Assembly (NCBI RefSeq): GCF_003634635.1
Contig: NZ_RBJB01000002.1
Location: 620,001-684,000, forward strand
From: Marinobacter nauticus
GTDB lineage: Bacteria > Pseudomonadota > Gammaproteobacteria > Pseudomonadales > Oleiphilaceae
Reading direction: 5' to 3'
Length of the DNA: 64,000 bases
Position numbers and translations under genes: made by a program. Below the pieces are notes generated by a model. The model was not told the DNA's origin. It worked only from the letters and a program-made list of their open reading frames with translations, and made no database searches. Of this stretch, positions 9,079-18,063 are shown piece by piece; positions within the stretch are counted from its first letter, which is position 1, and every line of letters starts with the position of its first letter.

Positions 9079-9106
9079 AATAAAAGGCTTATACAGTATT
9101 CAAAAG

Positions 9107-9129
9107 AGCCGCCCATTGGGCGGCTTTTT
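9107..9129 (+). terminator. Rho-independent terminator downstream of tRNA-Val
   Basis: An 8-bp perfect stem AGCCGCCC / GGGCGGCT with loop ATT is followed by a T run. It insulates the prophage from transcription through the tRNA. Confidence 0.85.
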
Positions 9130-9494
9130 CATTTCTGGGAATTGCTAAAGTGGCAACTGATTGGGCCAGTAATATGGCGCAAACAATAGCCCCGAGATCA
9201 CCACCAAAATCGCCCTGCGTTCAAGCCAATCAAGCGTTTTTTGTAATGGGGTGATAAGTGTTGCTATGGCAAGTACCAAAGAATATTTGCCAAAGCATAT
9301 CTTCAATAGTATTTTCAAGCGTAAGTCTCCTATGACTTATCTCTGGTTGCCGCGCAGTGTCTTGGTCGGTGTTGCGCGGCGGCTTCCCCTCCTTGGCTTC
9401 AATCTCCATTCCTGACAGTCTAAACAGGAAGGCTTGCCTGGGCACCCTTAACTTCCCGAGAATCACTTTAAACTTTGTTACCATCAACCAGCGC
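9130..9494. other. Prophage end region without a clear gene
   Basis: AT-rich sequence inside attL. Open frames on the minus strand across 9230-9553 lack a ribosome site and protein-like composition, so I call nothing here. Confidence 0.5.
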
Positions 9495-9755
9495 ATGAGA
9501 ATCACCACCGCCATGCTCCAAGAGTTGGAGCAATCCATTGCCCCTGACGCCAAAGCAGAAATCCGAATCTATGCCGGCGGGTGTGATATCCGTGTTCGGT
9601 GGGATAAAGGCATGAAGGAAGTGAACCAGAATCTGGCCGCGGCTCAGCTGGCCCAGATCGAGGAATACAGGGAGGAAAAGATGCGGCGGGTTTGGGATAG
9701 GCTGATTCGGAAGTTCCAGGGGCTGCGGGATCAGGGCTCAAACAAGCCCAACTGA
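9495..9755 (+). CDS. Small hypothetical protein, convergent with the tail operon
   Basis: An 86-residue frame with protein-like, charged and helical composition (MRITTAMLQELEQSIAPDAK, later AQIEEYREEKMRRVWDRL). It lies on the opposite strand to the tail genes and overlaps the end of the large tail gene by 18 bases. No clear ribosome site precedes the ATG at 9495, and the frame stays open further upstream to 9357. It resembles no family I recognise. Confidence 0.45.
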   Translation: MRITTAMLQELEQSIAPDAKAEIRIYAGGCDIRVRWDKGMKEVNQNLAAAQLAQIEEYREEKMRRVWDRLIRKFQGLRDQGSNKPN

Positions 9756-12404
9756 GCAAAGCAAGTAACCGTCCGCCAAGTTGCGCTCGAGTATTTCGTC
9801 AATCGGATCCTGGTAGCCACTTACGTGCTGCAGAAGCATCGGCTTTCTGGTTGTGCTGCTGGTCCGGTAGTTCATGCCCACAGAACTGATCGCGTGCACA
9901 CCTGATCGATAACCTGCGGCCGTCAGCAAATAAGGGCTTCCGATCTTCAACGGCAGCTCCGGATAGACAGTTTCCTGAACACTCTCATTGCTGGCGTTGA
10001 TACCCGTCACAGCTATTGGGTCCTGACTGTAGGCGCTAATCTCAATGGGGCCCGCCAGCCGCAAAGCCTCTTCCCTTTGGTGCAGCGATCCACCCATCCA
10101 GACTTCCACCACTTCAACAATTTCATTCCCGCTGATCGAGCCCGAAGCCTGAACGCCGCCGGTGCCGAAATCCGGATTATCTGAGCTGGTGCTAATGGAT
10201 TCGTTCAGGTCGTAGTCATAGCCGCCATAGGCCACAGCGCAGAACTCAAACCGGATATCGATGGCCAGCAGGTTTTCTTCCCAATCAATGCCGCCCACTT
10301 GGGCAGTGACACTGTTGCTCAAGGTAAACGTGCCGTAGCCAGGCTGAACAAAACTTCCGTTAGCATCTGAACCGGAAACCGTGGCCACGCTGAAATAGTC
10401 ATACTGGAAGTTGGAGTTTTCCTGCGGCGTGAATGGCATCTGAAACAGCACGCGGCCAGCGCTGGTCACCACAGAGAATGGCGCGCTTCGGGCTTCTGAG
10501 GATGATCGGCTTCCAGACCACTCGGATATGGGCGCCGGATGCTCCCTGCTGTAATCGAAGCTGCCCTCTTCAAAATCGTAACGGGCTGAAGCATTGCTGT
10601 TCACCGCCGGGCGCACTTCATAGGCAATCACTTCATCGTTGCCGACGAAATCGCAGTAGATGGGCACACTGTGAGGGGCCGCCTGATAATTCACGGTAAG
10701 GGTACCGGTTTTGGTCAGCAGCCCACCGGTACCGGTGTTGTTCTCTTGAGTCCAGGTGCTGGTCCGGCTACGCGAACCAATGGGCTGCGCTCGGCTCCAG
10801 ATCTGCTCAACCGAGAAACCCGATTGAAGATCGTACCTCAGTAGGTCGATATGCAGGTTGTCCGGGTCCAGCAGATCACCGACGATGGTGCAGACCGCCT
10901 TCGTTCCGTCTTCGGAAAAGTAGAAATGGCTCTGGTACATCATTTCCACCGGCATCGTGTACTGGTGCAGGAACTCCAGAGCGCCAGTGGGCTGCATGTT
11001 CCCGTCAACAGCAACACGGAACACCTTGAACGTTTGCCCAGGGAGGCTGTCACGGACATCGAGGGGGATGAACTCGTTATCAGATGCGACAACAATCAGC
11101 CAGCGGCTACCCTCTGTGTCGGTGTGAACGGCAGCACCAAGCACATGATCGAAATTGCCGGCGGCGGCCTCGTTGGTCAGGTCCAGTATGATATCCAGAT
11201 CATGGAACACATAAGGCCGCGTCTTCCAGACCCGCTTGAAGCCCGAGAAGTCAGGGTCGTACTGATCCAGGCGATGCGCTCGCCCCGGTGGGCCAGACCA
11301 GGACAACACCAACTTATCGCTGTTGAACCAGTTCTTGTTGCCATAATTCCTGGCCTTGCCCCGCTCGATGAACAATTGGCCGCCATTGGGTAAAGCCGTC
11401 CATGCGCTATCTGTTCCGGAAACGGTGCCAAGCGGGTAGTTGATCGGCCCGTTCACATCGTCGAAGGGCTTACCGTAGGTCTCTTTCACTGCCGTGTAGT
11501 TGGTGCCTTGAACACCGGCATACCGGGCAGGCTCGAAGACGAAACCGAACAGACTGCAAGGCACCGGCTCTCGCTCAAAGCCGACAACCAGAGGCCCCGA
11601 CTGGGTAAAGCGTACCAACACCCGGTCACCGGTTTTAAAGGCGGCCCCATCGCAGTCCATGTAGAGAATCGGTACTTCCGCCAGCACATCCTTTACGTTA
11701 ATCGGCAGGGCCTGAGCGCTGGAAACTGCAGTATCCAGAGTCACATTGCAGACATCACCGGAAATGCTGGTTATCACGCCAACGCGGTACCGTGGTAGCC
11801 ACTTCTGAACACCCGGGAGCAAGGCCGCATTGAAGTAGGTCTGAATGCCGGTCTGGGCAAGCGCCGGAAACAGGGCGCCATCGCGCCGGCGGTCATAATC
11901 AGCTGCTCCATTGAAGCCAGGCTGTATGATCACGCCCTGCCCGCCCTCGTCATTCACATCGACCAGACCAACCGTCCCGGACAAATCCAGCGTGTAATCG
12001 GCACACCAGGCTTCCAGCTCTCGTCCTTCCGGAATCGACTGCAGGAGATTCCTGCGCTTGAGCGCAGCCAGGTTCTCTGCGGTCAGGTCGGACACTTTAA
12101 TCTGGGCCTGGCGGGCAGCGGATTGCAGCGGCACCAGCTCCCTCTGCAAGTCCACAATCTGTTTCCGGGCGCCATCTACCCCGGCCCGGTAGTCTGGAAT
12201 CAACAGGTCGATCTTTCGCGCTACGTCTTTAACAGCATCCTCGGCTTCGATCAGTGCCACCTGAGCCGCGGGCAAATCAGTCGCAAGCTTGGCGATGCGC
12301 TCGGAAAGCCGGGTGATTTCATCCTTGATGCGCTGAATCGCAAGCTCTTGGCGCACCAGGTAACGCCCCTCCCCCAAGTGCCCCAGAATCACGCCCTTGC
12401 TCAC
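9738..12404 (-). CDS. Large tail-tip / host-specificity-like protein
   Basis: 888 residues starting with GTG and overlapping the upstream gene by 4 bases. Residues about 20-125 are strongly heptad-patterned (coiled coil), followed by a segment with ISGDVCNVTLDTA and DRVLVRFTQSGPLVVGFERE that resembles a small OB or tail-hub domain, then a long beta-rich region. It is the last structural gene of the leftward late operon, the place of lambda gene J, so it probably forms the tail tip or fibre that contacts the host. The function is inferred from position, length and architecture; no specific motif identifies it. Confidence 0.65.
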   Translation of the reverse strand: MSKGVILGHLGEGRYLVRQELAIQRIKDEITRLSERIAKLATDLPAAQVALIEAEDAVKDVARKIDLLIPDYRAGVDGARKQIVDLQRELVPLQSAARQAQIKVSDLTAENLAALKRRNLLQSIPEGRELEAWCADYTLDLSGTVGLVDVNDEGGQGVIIQPGFNGAADYDRRRDGALFPALAQTGIQTYFNAALLPGVQKWLPRYRVGVITSISGDVCNVTLDTAVSSAQALPINVKDVLAEVPILYMDCDGAAFKTGDRVLVRFTQSGPLVVGFEREPVPCSLFGFVFEPARYAGVQGTNYTAVKETYGKPFDDVNGPINYPLGTVSGTDSAWTALPNGGQLFIERGKARNYGNKNWFNSDKLVLSWSGPPGRAHRLDQYDPDFSGFKRVWKTRPYVFHDLDIILDLTNEAAAGNFDHVLGAAVHTDTEGSRWLIVVASDNEFIPLDVRDSLPGQTFKVFRVAVDGNMQPTGALEFLHQYTMPVEMMYQSHFYFSEDGTKAVCTIVGDLLDPDNLHIDLLRYDLQSGFSVEQIWSRAQPIGSRSRTSTWTQENNTGTGGLLTKTGTLTVNYQAAPHSVPIYCDFVGNDEVIAYEVRPAVNSNASARYDFEEGSFDYSREHPAPISEWSGSRSSSEARSAPFSVVTSAGRVLFQMPFTPQENSNFQYDYFSVATVSGSDANGSFVQPGYGTFTLSNSVTAQVGGIDWEENLLAIDIRFEFCAVAYGGYDYDLNESISTSSDNPDFGTGGVQASGSISGNEIVEVVEVWMGGSLHQREEALRLAGPIEISAYSQDPIAVTGINASNESVQETVYPELPLKIGSPYLLTAAGYRSGVHAISSVGMNYRTSSTTRKPMLLQHVSGYQDPIDEILERNLADGYLLCSVGLV

Positions 12405-13861
12405 CGCTCACCCACCTCGCAGAATTTGTCGTTTTCATTCACGTAGTAGTTAATGAAGTCGGCCTGAAAGGTTTCGCCCAGGGCATCAACCGTCATACCA
12501 GGCTGCAGGAAAAGATCGATCTCACAGAAGACCCGACGCTTGCCGTTCTGGGTGGTCTTCGATCGAACGGCTTTAAGAACCCGGTGACCGTTAGAAAAGG
12601 GCTTGCCGCGCCGGTATCCAGAGACAGTTAAGGTTCGGGAAAAACGACCGGCTGTTGGCTGAGCATTCTGAAAGTAGGCGCGCATTATTTCTTCGAAGTA
12701 GGTTTCCCCAGAAAGCAGCTTGTAGCCCTTCTGGATCACAAGGTCACCATCCTGTCTCGCATCAATCTCTGCCATGTATTGGTCAGCAGCAGGGATCACC
12801 GCCTGCAGGTAAGCCGAACGGCTGCCGGCCTGATTGGTGGCTTGCCAACTGGAGATCCCGCCTATAACCAGATCATTGAGGCCATTACGGGATCCGGTGA
12901 TCACCAGGCGATAGAGCTCCTGAACCTCTACCGGAGGAAGCTTTGCCACCCAGTCCTGGTAACCGAGCACACTAACCTCAAGAGGAAATATGAAGTCGAA
13001 TCCGACCTCAACGGGGTTAGATATCGCAAGGAACTCGGCCGTGATTGGGAAATCAACATCAACCTCTACGTCGTAGGTGATCGCATTGAGGCTGGTAACC
13101 AGCGGCTCTGCCACACCGTCCGTATTCATGGCGGTGACTTCAGTCGCTGTCACCTTTCTGTTCCAGATCGAGAAGTCCTGGAATATTCCGTCCAGCAGGG
13201 AGACGCCCAGGTATTCGTTGGCGGAGTCCTTAAAGGCGCCAATGAAGGAAAGGTCTGGATTCTGAGCCGTGTTGTAAATCAGAAACTCCGAAGACCCGGC
13301 CATCGTGAACACCTGGCTGCCATTGACGTAGATCTCGGTGCTTGTGGCGTTACCGGTAATGACGACATCGTGCCACTGGCCAGCGGTGAAAGGATCGGAG
13401 AACGCTGTGTATCCGGCATCGGTCGTTCCAGCTACAGCCCAAACATCACCGCTGTATACGTCCAGCAATACCCCTTTATCATCGCTCTCGCCCAGAAGGA
13501 AGATGGTGGACTGGCGCCCAGAGACCGTGTCGTAAACATGACTCCGGTGAAAGTACCTGAAACGAATGGTGATCGCAGACAGCGCCGAGCTTTCAGGCGA
13601 AGTCTGGAGCCTTATTGCGCAGATCTTGTTGGATGTCGCGCTGTTGCCGCCCCAGTTTGCACTTACGTCGCGCCCCTTCCCTGCTGGCGTCGTGACCACG
13701 GTTGCATCGAATTCCCCGGACGTGAGAGCCGCGGAAGCGACACACTCCCCATTCCACCCTCCGATTACGTCCTCCACGACTACACCGGCCGTTTCTTCCA
13801 TCGGCCAGTAGTGGATCAGACCGTCCGCGTTGGCGGTAGCAAGATCAGGATACTTCGCCAT
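12401..13861 (-). CDS. LamG/concanavalin-like domain tail protein
   Basis: 486 residues. The first 250 or so look like a laminin-G / concanavalin A-like jelly roll: HYWPMEETAG near the start, WHDVVITGNATSTEIYVNGS in the middle and FQDFSIWNRKVTATEV near the end, the usual LamG_3 pattern. The C-terminal part is different, with GYRRGKPFSNGHRVLKAV, and probably docks it to the tail. A carbohydrate-binding tail component is the likeliest role. It lies between the tail-tip gene and two small tail genes with 1-4 base overlaps. Confidence 0.72.
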   Translation of the reverse strand: MAKYPDLATANADGLIHYWPMEETAGVVVEDVIGGWNGECVASAALTSGEFDATVVTTPAGKGRDVSANWGGNSATSNKICAIRLQTSPESSALSAITIRFRYFHRSHVYDTVSGRQSTIFLLGESDDKGVLLDVYSGDVWAVAGTTDAGYTAFSDPFTAGQWHDVVITGNATSTEIYVNGSQVFTMAGSSEFLIYNTAQNPDLSFIGAFKDSANEYLGVSLLDGIFQDFSIWNRKVTATEVTAMNTDGVAEPLVTSLNAITYDVEVDVDFPITAEFLAISNPVEVGFDFIFPLEVSVLGYQDWVAKLPPVEVQELYRLVITGSRNGLNDLVIGGISSWQATNQAGSRSAYLQAVIPAADQYMAEIDARQDGDLVIQKGYKLLSGETYFEEIMRAYFQNAQPTAGRFSRTLTVSGYRRGKPFSNGHRVLKAVRSKTTQNGKRRVFCEIDLFLQPGMTVDALGETFQADFINYYVNENDKFCEVGER

Positions 13862-14265
13862 CAGACAGGCATCCGGACGACACCAAAGGTGAGGCTCACA
13901 GGTTCCCCGGCAACGATGGTGCGAGGATTCACCGTAATCGGCGCCCCATCACCCGAACCGCCAGCCGGCAGATACATAATCTCTTCGCCGGACTTATTGA
14001 GGAACCGGGCCCACCCTGCTTCACCACCTGCCGGGGCTGCATCTTCATCAGTCCAACCGCTAAACGTGATAACGCCGTTGGACTCAGCGCCCACCGCGGC
14101 GCTCAACACAAACTCCGCCAGCAAGGTGTCTGAAATGGTGTTACCCATCGCAGCGGGCACGGTACCGGTATACAGCTGAATCTTCGGGCTGGCACCAGCG
14201 CCAGACGCCAGGTCATTCAGCACGGCCTGGGCCAGCGTGGTTCCAAGCGACACGCGAATCTTCAT
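13861..14265 (-). CDS. Small tail-region structural protein
   Basis: 134 residues, starting MKIRVSLGTTLAQAVLNDLA, rich in small and beta-branched residues and with no cysteine. It overlaps both neighbours by 1-4 bases inside the tail operon, after the tape measure gene. I do not recognise the family. Position matches lambda L/K-type minor tail genes, but sequence does not prove it. Confidence 0.6.
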   Translation of the reverse strand: MKIRVSLGTTLAQAVLNDLASGAGASPKIQLYTGTVPAAMGNTISDTLLAEFVLSAAVGAESNGVITFSGWTDEDAAPAGGEAGWARFLNKSGEEIMYLPAGGSGDGAPITVNPRTIVAGEPVSLTFGVVRMPV

Positions 14266-14615
14266 CCATCAATCCTCTTTTCAACCAGAATCTGAATCTG
14301 TGCCTCACCACTGCGCAGGGAGAACGGGCCAGGCGCACCCAGAAAGCAGCCTTCCTCCGTGGCAACGATCAACCGGTTGTAGGTCTTCGCCAGCCTCATC
14401 ACCGTTTCTACCTTCTGGCGGTCGATTGCCGGCCAACTGATCGTCAGCGTTCGATCCGAGTCTGAGTACCCAAAGTCAGGAATGGCCGCCAGGCCGTCCA
14501 ATGTGGGGGTGCGGCTGTTACGGCGCTCGAAGTTGGCCAGCCCGTCTGGGTCAACATCGGTCAGCCACACATGGCCTTCCAGATCAAACAGGGGTGCGGT
14601 TATGGAGACGTTCAT
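14262..14615 (-). CDS. Tail protein directly after the tape measure gene
   Basis: 117 residues, with PLFDLEGHVWLTDVDPDGL and PGPFSLRSGEAQIQILVEKR. The gene follows the tape measure gene with a 4-base overlap, the position of lambda gpM (tail tip). Assignment rests on position; the fold is beta-rich by composition. Confidence 0.6.
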   Translation of the reverse strand: MNVSITAPLFDLEGHVWLTDVDPDGLANFERRNSRTPTLDGLAAIPDFGYSDSDRTLTISWPAIDRQKVETVMRLAKTYNRLIVATEEGCFLGAPGPFSLRSGEAQIQILVEKRIDG

Positions 14616-17359
14616 TGGTTAAGCCCCAGCAGCATTTCTTCACCCTCAGCATTCACTTTCACCTGCAGTTGGCCGAGGATCTGATACCAGATGGCTTCTA
14701 GGTGCGGCTGAAGTCCAGGAGCGTTTACAGTGATGGCGGATTCGCCCCGGGATATCTTGCGGATCTTCTCTCTGATCAGGTCTACCTGCGCCTGGGTCAG
14801 CTTACTCTGGTCATCCAAGGCCTGCTGACGGTATTCATTTTCTTGACGGATCTGCCGGGCCAGATCTATCTGAGTTGACCGACTGGCGTTGTCGAATCCA
14901 CCGAACAGATTGCTAATTACCGTGCCTGTGTTTTCGAACGTCTTGCCGATAGTGTCCAGCAAAGCTTCAACCTGTTTGGCATTGGCCTCCACCTCAGCAA
15001 TATCCAAAGACACCTTAGCTTCGACGTTCTTGATCCGTTCATTGCTGGCGATCTTTTCCATCGCCACATAATAGTCTTCGGATTTTTCGACGAGCTTTTC
15101 GGTTTTCTTTGCGGCTTCCTCTACCGACTTGCCGGATTTCACGATGGTGCCGGAGAACGAGTTAACCTTGCCGGTCGCCTTGTCGTAGCCCAGCTGCAGC
15201 GACTTATTGTTGTCAGACAGCTCTTTCGTCGTTCTGGAGACTTCACCCAGAGCGCCACCGGAATCCCTTGCTGTGCGCTGAAGTTCGTCAACGGCGGTAG
15301 TTACTTTTCTCTGACTTTCGGCGACGTCCTCGCCAGACTGGGCGGCCCGGACAAGTTCATCCGCATAAGCCTGCCATTCTGACTGCTGCGCAGAAGTGGC
15401 AACCGTTGTCTTCTCCAGAGCTTGATTCAGAAATTCGCTTATTTCTCTGAGGTCAGCAGCGTCTTGTGATGTCCTGCGCAGCTCTGATGCATAGCCTTCC
15501 CATTCGCCTTTAGCGATGGCGATCTCTTCAGCGTTCAAATACTCATAAAGGGCACCGCCAATGGAAACACCAAGCGCATCTTCGATTTCGCCGATGATCC
15601 CATTGATAACGCTTCCGATACCGTAACCGATCCCCCCCGCACCCAAGAGAGCCAAGCCAACAAGGCCATATTGCCCAGCACCAGCAGCAATACTTTTAAC
15701 GCTGTTGAGGTTACCGATCAGGGCCTTAAAGCCCTGAGCCCCGGCCAGAGCTGTTAGTCCAGTACCGATAGATTCCAGGCCAGAGCCCAGTCCACCAAGA
15801 AGCGGCAGAACCGTATCAATGGCCTTAGATAGGCCAAGCAACTCACCCACGGTCTGCTGCGTAGCGGAATCGAGATCCTGGAATTCCTCAATCCCTGCCC
15901 CAATCGCCGAAAACAACGGCTGCAGACCGCTGATAATCCCGGTTGAAACATTTGTCAGCGCTGTAAAAGCATCAACCACCTTTTGTAAGGCCTGCTGCAA
16001 TCCATCCACAGTGCTCAGGTCGATATCACCGAAAACAGCAGAGAACGAATCCCCAAGCTCATCCCCGAGCCCGTCAAAGGCGGTCAGTAACTGGGAAAAA
16101 TCCAGGCCCTCGAAAGCTTCAGGCAGATTTTCGGCAATGATATTCACCTGTTCAGAGAAACGTTCCAGGCCACCCCGAAGAGCGTCAAACAGCTTATCCG
16201 CGTTGTCACCCTGCAGGGCTTGCTGGAAGGCTTTCACCAGGTTAGTGGTTGCCTGTGTAGCTGCCTTCGTCTCGTCGATGTACTCCATTCCCGTGACTTT
16301 GGCCGCCGTGGTAAATGCGGCTCGAAGTTGGTTCAGGGCGAACTCTGCGGACTGGGTGCGAACCTCAAACTCCTGGAGCGTGGAACCACTAGCCTCCATT
16401 GCTACCTTGAGAATTTCCTCAGAGCGTTCAGCACCATTCAAAACCGCCAGAAATCGGCTCATCTGCTCGGCGCCGGCAATGACCGTTGCCACGCGCTGTT
16501 TCTCGTTGTCATCAAGGCTCTGGGTGGCTTCAATCAGGTCATACAGAACATCTTTGGTGTTTCGGCGCTGGCCGTCGATTTCAAGCTGAATGCCGAGCTC
16601 ATCCTCCAGCAGCTCCTTTCGCTCCTTGGTTGGCTTGATGAGATTGGAGATTGCCGTTTTCAGGGCGTTGGCGGATTCGGAGCCTGAGCGAGTGACTTCC
16701 ACCACGGGTGTGAGTAATGCGGCGGTTTCCTCGAAACTCAGCCCAAGCGTTTTGGCTACCGGGGCCAGAACCTTGAAGCCGTCTCCGAGCTGGGCCACTG
16801 AAGCGCCAGCATTGTTGGAAACGGCGTTCAGCACGTCCAGCAGGTTGGCGGCATCGGCAGCCGGAGCCTTGAAGCCCGCCAGCGTACCAATCAGCAGGTC
16901 TGCTGATTGCTGGGTGGTCAGATCCGCAGCGTTAACCGCCAGCAACGACTGTTCAACAAGGGTTAACGAGTCGTTGATATCGAAACCGGCCTGGCGAAAA
17001 TCTGCCGTGCTTTGAACGATAGCTCCGGCATCCACTCCAAAGCGGGTAGACAAGTTGCTGAATGTGTCCGCGTAGTCGGCTGCAGCTCCCTCGTTGTCGC
17101 CCATCACTTTCTGCAGGTCAATCAGGGCCGCCTCAAAGCTAACGGCTTCCTTGGCTGCAAAGGTGAGAGCGGCAGCGCCCAGGGCAACCAGTGAGGTCTG
17201 CAACTTCAGAATACTGTCGGCTGCGCTCGCCAAGGGGCCGGTTATATTGCCAGTTTTATCTGCAAGCGCATCCAGATTCCTGCCTACAGAGGTGATGGCA
17301 GGACCGGTTTTATCGACACCGCCAAAAATCAGCTCAACCGTTTTTTTGAGGTCTGCCAT
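14612..17359 (-). CDS. Tail tape measure protein
   Basis: 915 residues. The start at 17359 (MADLKKTVELIF) follows GGAGAAAAC, preferred over an upstream in-frame ATG. The N-terminal half matches the TP901-type phage tail tape measure family, with repeats of long helices, segments such as TLVEQSLLAVNAADLTTQQS and TVIAGAEQMSRFLAVLNGAE. Glycine-rich hydrophobic stretches about two thirds along (AGQYGLVGLALLGAGGIGYG) are typical of the membrane-inserting part. The C-terminal quarter is coiled coil. At roughly 1.5 angstrom per residue the length implies a tail of about 130-140 nm, a rule-of-thumb estimate. Confidence 0.9.
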   Translation of the reverse strand: MADLKKTVELIFGGVDKTGPAITSVGRNLDALADKTGNITGPLASAADSILKLQTSLVALGAAALTFAAKEAVSFEAALIDLQKVMGDNEGAAADYADTFSNLSTRFGVDAGAIVQSTADFRQAGFDINDSLTLVEQSLLAVNAADLTTQQSADLLIGTLAGFKAPAADAANLLDVLNAVSNNAGASVAQLGDGFKVLAPVAKTLGLSFEETAALLTPVVEVTRSGSESANALKTAISNLIKPTKERKELLEDELGIQLEIDGQRRNTKDVLYDLIEATQSLDDNEKQRVATVIAGAEQMSRFLAVLNGAERSEEILKVAMEASGSTLQEFEVRTQSAEFALNQLRAAFTTAAKVTGMEYIDETKAATQATTNLVKAFQQALQGDNADKLFDALRGGLERFSEQVNIIAENLPEAFEGLDFSQLLTAFDGLGDELGDSFSAVFGDIDLSTVDGLQQALQKVVDAFTALTNVSTGIISGLQPLFSAIGAGIEEFQDLDSATQQTVGELLGLSKAIDTVLPLLGGLGSGLESIGTGLTALAGAQGFKALIGNLNSVKSIAAGAGQYGLVGLALLGAGGIGYGIGSVINGIIGEIEDALGVSIGGALYEYLNAEEIAIAKGEWEGYASELRRTSQDAADLREISEFLNQALEKTTVATSAQQSEWQAYADELVRAAQSGEDVAESQRKVTTAVDELQRTARDSGGALGEVSRTTKELSDNNKSLQLGYDKATGKVNSFSGTIVKSGKSVEEAAKKTEKLVEKSEDYYVAMEKIASNERIKNVEAKVSLDIAEVEANAKQVEALLDTIGKTFENTGTVISNLFGGFDNASRSTQIDLARQIRQENEYRQQALDDQSKLTQAQVDLIREKIRKISRGESAITVNAPGLQPHLEAIWYQILGQLQVKVNAEGEEMLLGLNQ

Positions 17360-17374
17360 GTTTTCTCCGGGCAT

Positions 17375-17402
17375 AAAAAAACCCGGCACATGGCCGGGTT
17401 TT
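17375..17402 (-). terminator. Terminator between the DUF4124 gene and the tape measure gene
   Basis: The stem AACCCGGC / GCCGGGTT is followed, on the minus strand, by a run of seven T. It lies inside the late tail operon, right after the DUF4124 gene, and would stop ordinary transcripts unless the late polymerase is anti-terminated. Confidence 0.8.
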
Positions 17403-17417
17403 GGGAATCTGGTTTAC

Positions 17418-17867
17418 TTAGCGGCAGATATTGTCTCTGTGCCGCCGGGCTTCTCGTATGCGTTGTTCGTGGTACACCTTGTCACTCTGGCTGTAGCCTT
17501 GGCGCCTCTGGTCTTCCCAGCGTTCCTCGGCACTTTTCAGCCTGTCCTTCGCTCCCTGGCACACGTAATCAGGGCGGTTGTCGTAACCCTGGCGGATATC
17601 AGACACCCTCTGTTCGTAACGCTGCTGGGCGTTGTCCAGGCGCTCCTGCCGGTTCTTAACCTCCAACTCCCGGGCGCGGCGAACAATATCCGACTCCACC
17701 GGCTGATCCGGGGATGAGCTGATGGTGTCTCGGATCTTCACTTCCTGTTGCTGACCGGCCGGCGGTTGGGTACCGAAGTGCGTAACACCGTTCTCATCAG
17801 TCCATTTGTAGACCTGGGCAACGGCGGAGAATGAGAGTGAAGCCAAAAGCAAGGCAAGAAAGCGCAT
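17418..17867 (-). CDS. DUF4124-domain exported protein (moron in the tail operon)
   Basis: 149 residues. The start at 17867 follows a strong TGGAGG site. The signal peptide is MRFLALLLASLSFSAVAQ. DUF4124 follows directly with VYKWTDENGVTHFGTQPP, its hallmark. The rest is a charged helical tail with cysteines near CQGAKDR and at the very C-terminus. DUF4124 proteins are usually periplasmic proteins of the bacterial host, not virion parts. With its own terminator and its insertion between gpG/T and the tape measure gene, it looks like a lysogenic-conversion or superinfection-exclusion gene. That role is inference. Confidence 0.8.
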   Translation of the reverse strand: MRFLALLLASLSFSAVAQVYKWTDENGVTHFGTQPPAGQQQEVKIRDTISSSPDQPVESDIVRRARELEVKNRQERLDNAQQRYEQRVSDIRQGYDNRPDYVCQGAKDRLKSAEERWEDQRRQGYSQSDKVYHEQRIREARRHRDNICR

Positions 17868-17907
17868 GGGTTTACCTCCATGTAACGGTTTGTAAAAACC
17901 TAGCATA

Positions 17908-18063
17908 CTAACTCTTGCTGTGCGCCTCCAGCCATCGGCACCACAAACACATCTCGGTTTCCGTAAGATAGCCCTCTGGGAAGACATCGGGCCGCGTCTG
18001 GAACAGGTAGCTGCCCTTGCGATCCGCCAGCGCTAGGCTGGCTTGGATGCCCGGGTCTTTCCA
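17908..18063 (-). CDS. Predicted -1 frameshift extension of the tail assembly chaperone (gpT part of gpGT)
   Basis: An open frame, -1 relative to the gpG gene, entered near its end and stopping at the TAG at 17908-17910. It encodes about 51 residues of convincing sequence (ALWKDPGIQASLALADRKGS, and later EGYLTETEMCLWCRWLEA) with no start codon of its own. The candidate slip site is T-GGA-AAG at 18057-18063, one base different from the lambda G-GGA-AAG heptamer. In lambda a -1 shift at this place makes gpGT, needed for tail assembly around the tape measure. Here the position, frame direction and neighbouring genes all match. Confidence 0.72.
   Translation of the reverse strand, partial: WKDPGIQASLALADRKGSYLFQTRPDVFPEGYLTETEMCLWCRWLEAHSKS

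Noticed and set aside
9230..9553. A 107-codon minus-strand frame inside attL
   Set aside because: No ribosome site, no family likeness, and it overlaps the plus-strand candidate at 9495.
12779..14179. A 466-codon open frame on the plus strand
   Set aside because: It is antisense to two well-supported tail genes, has low-complexity unlikely composition and no ribosome site.
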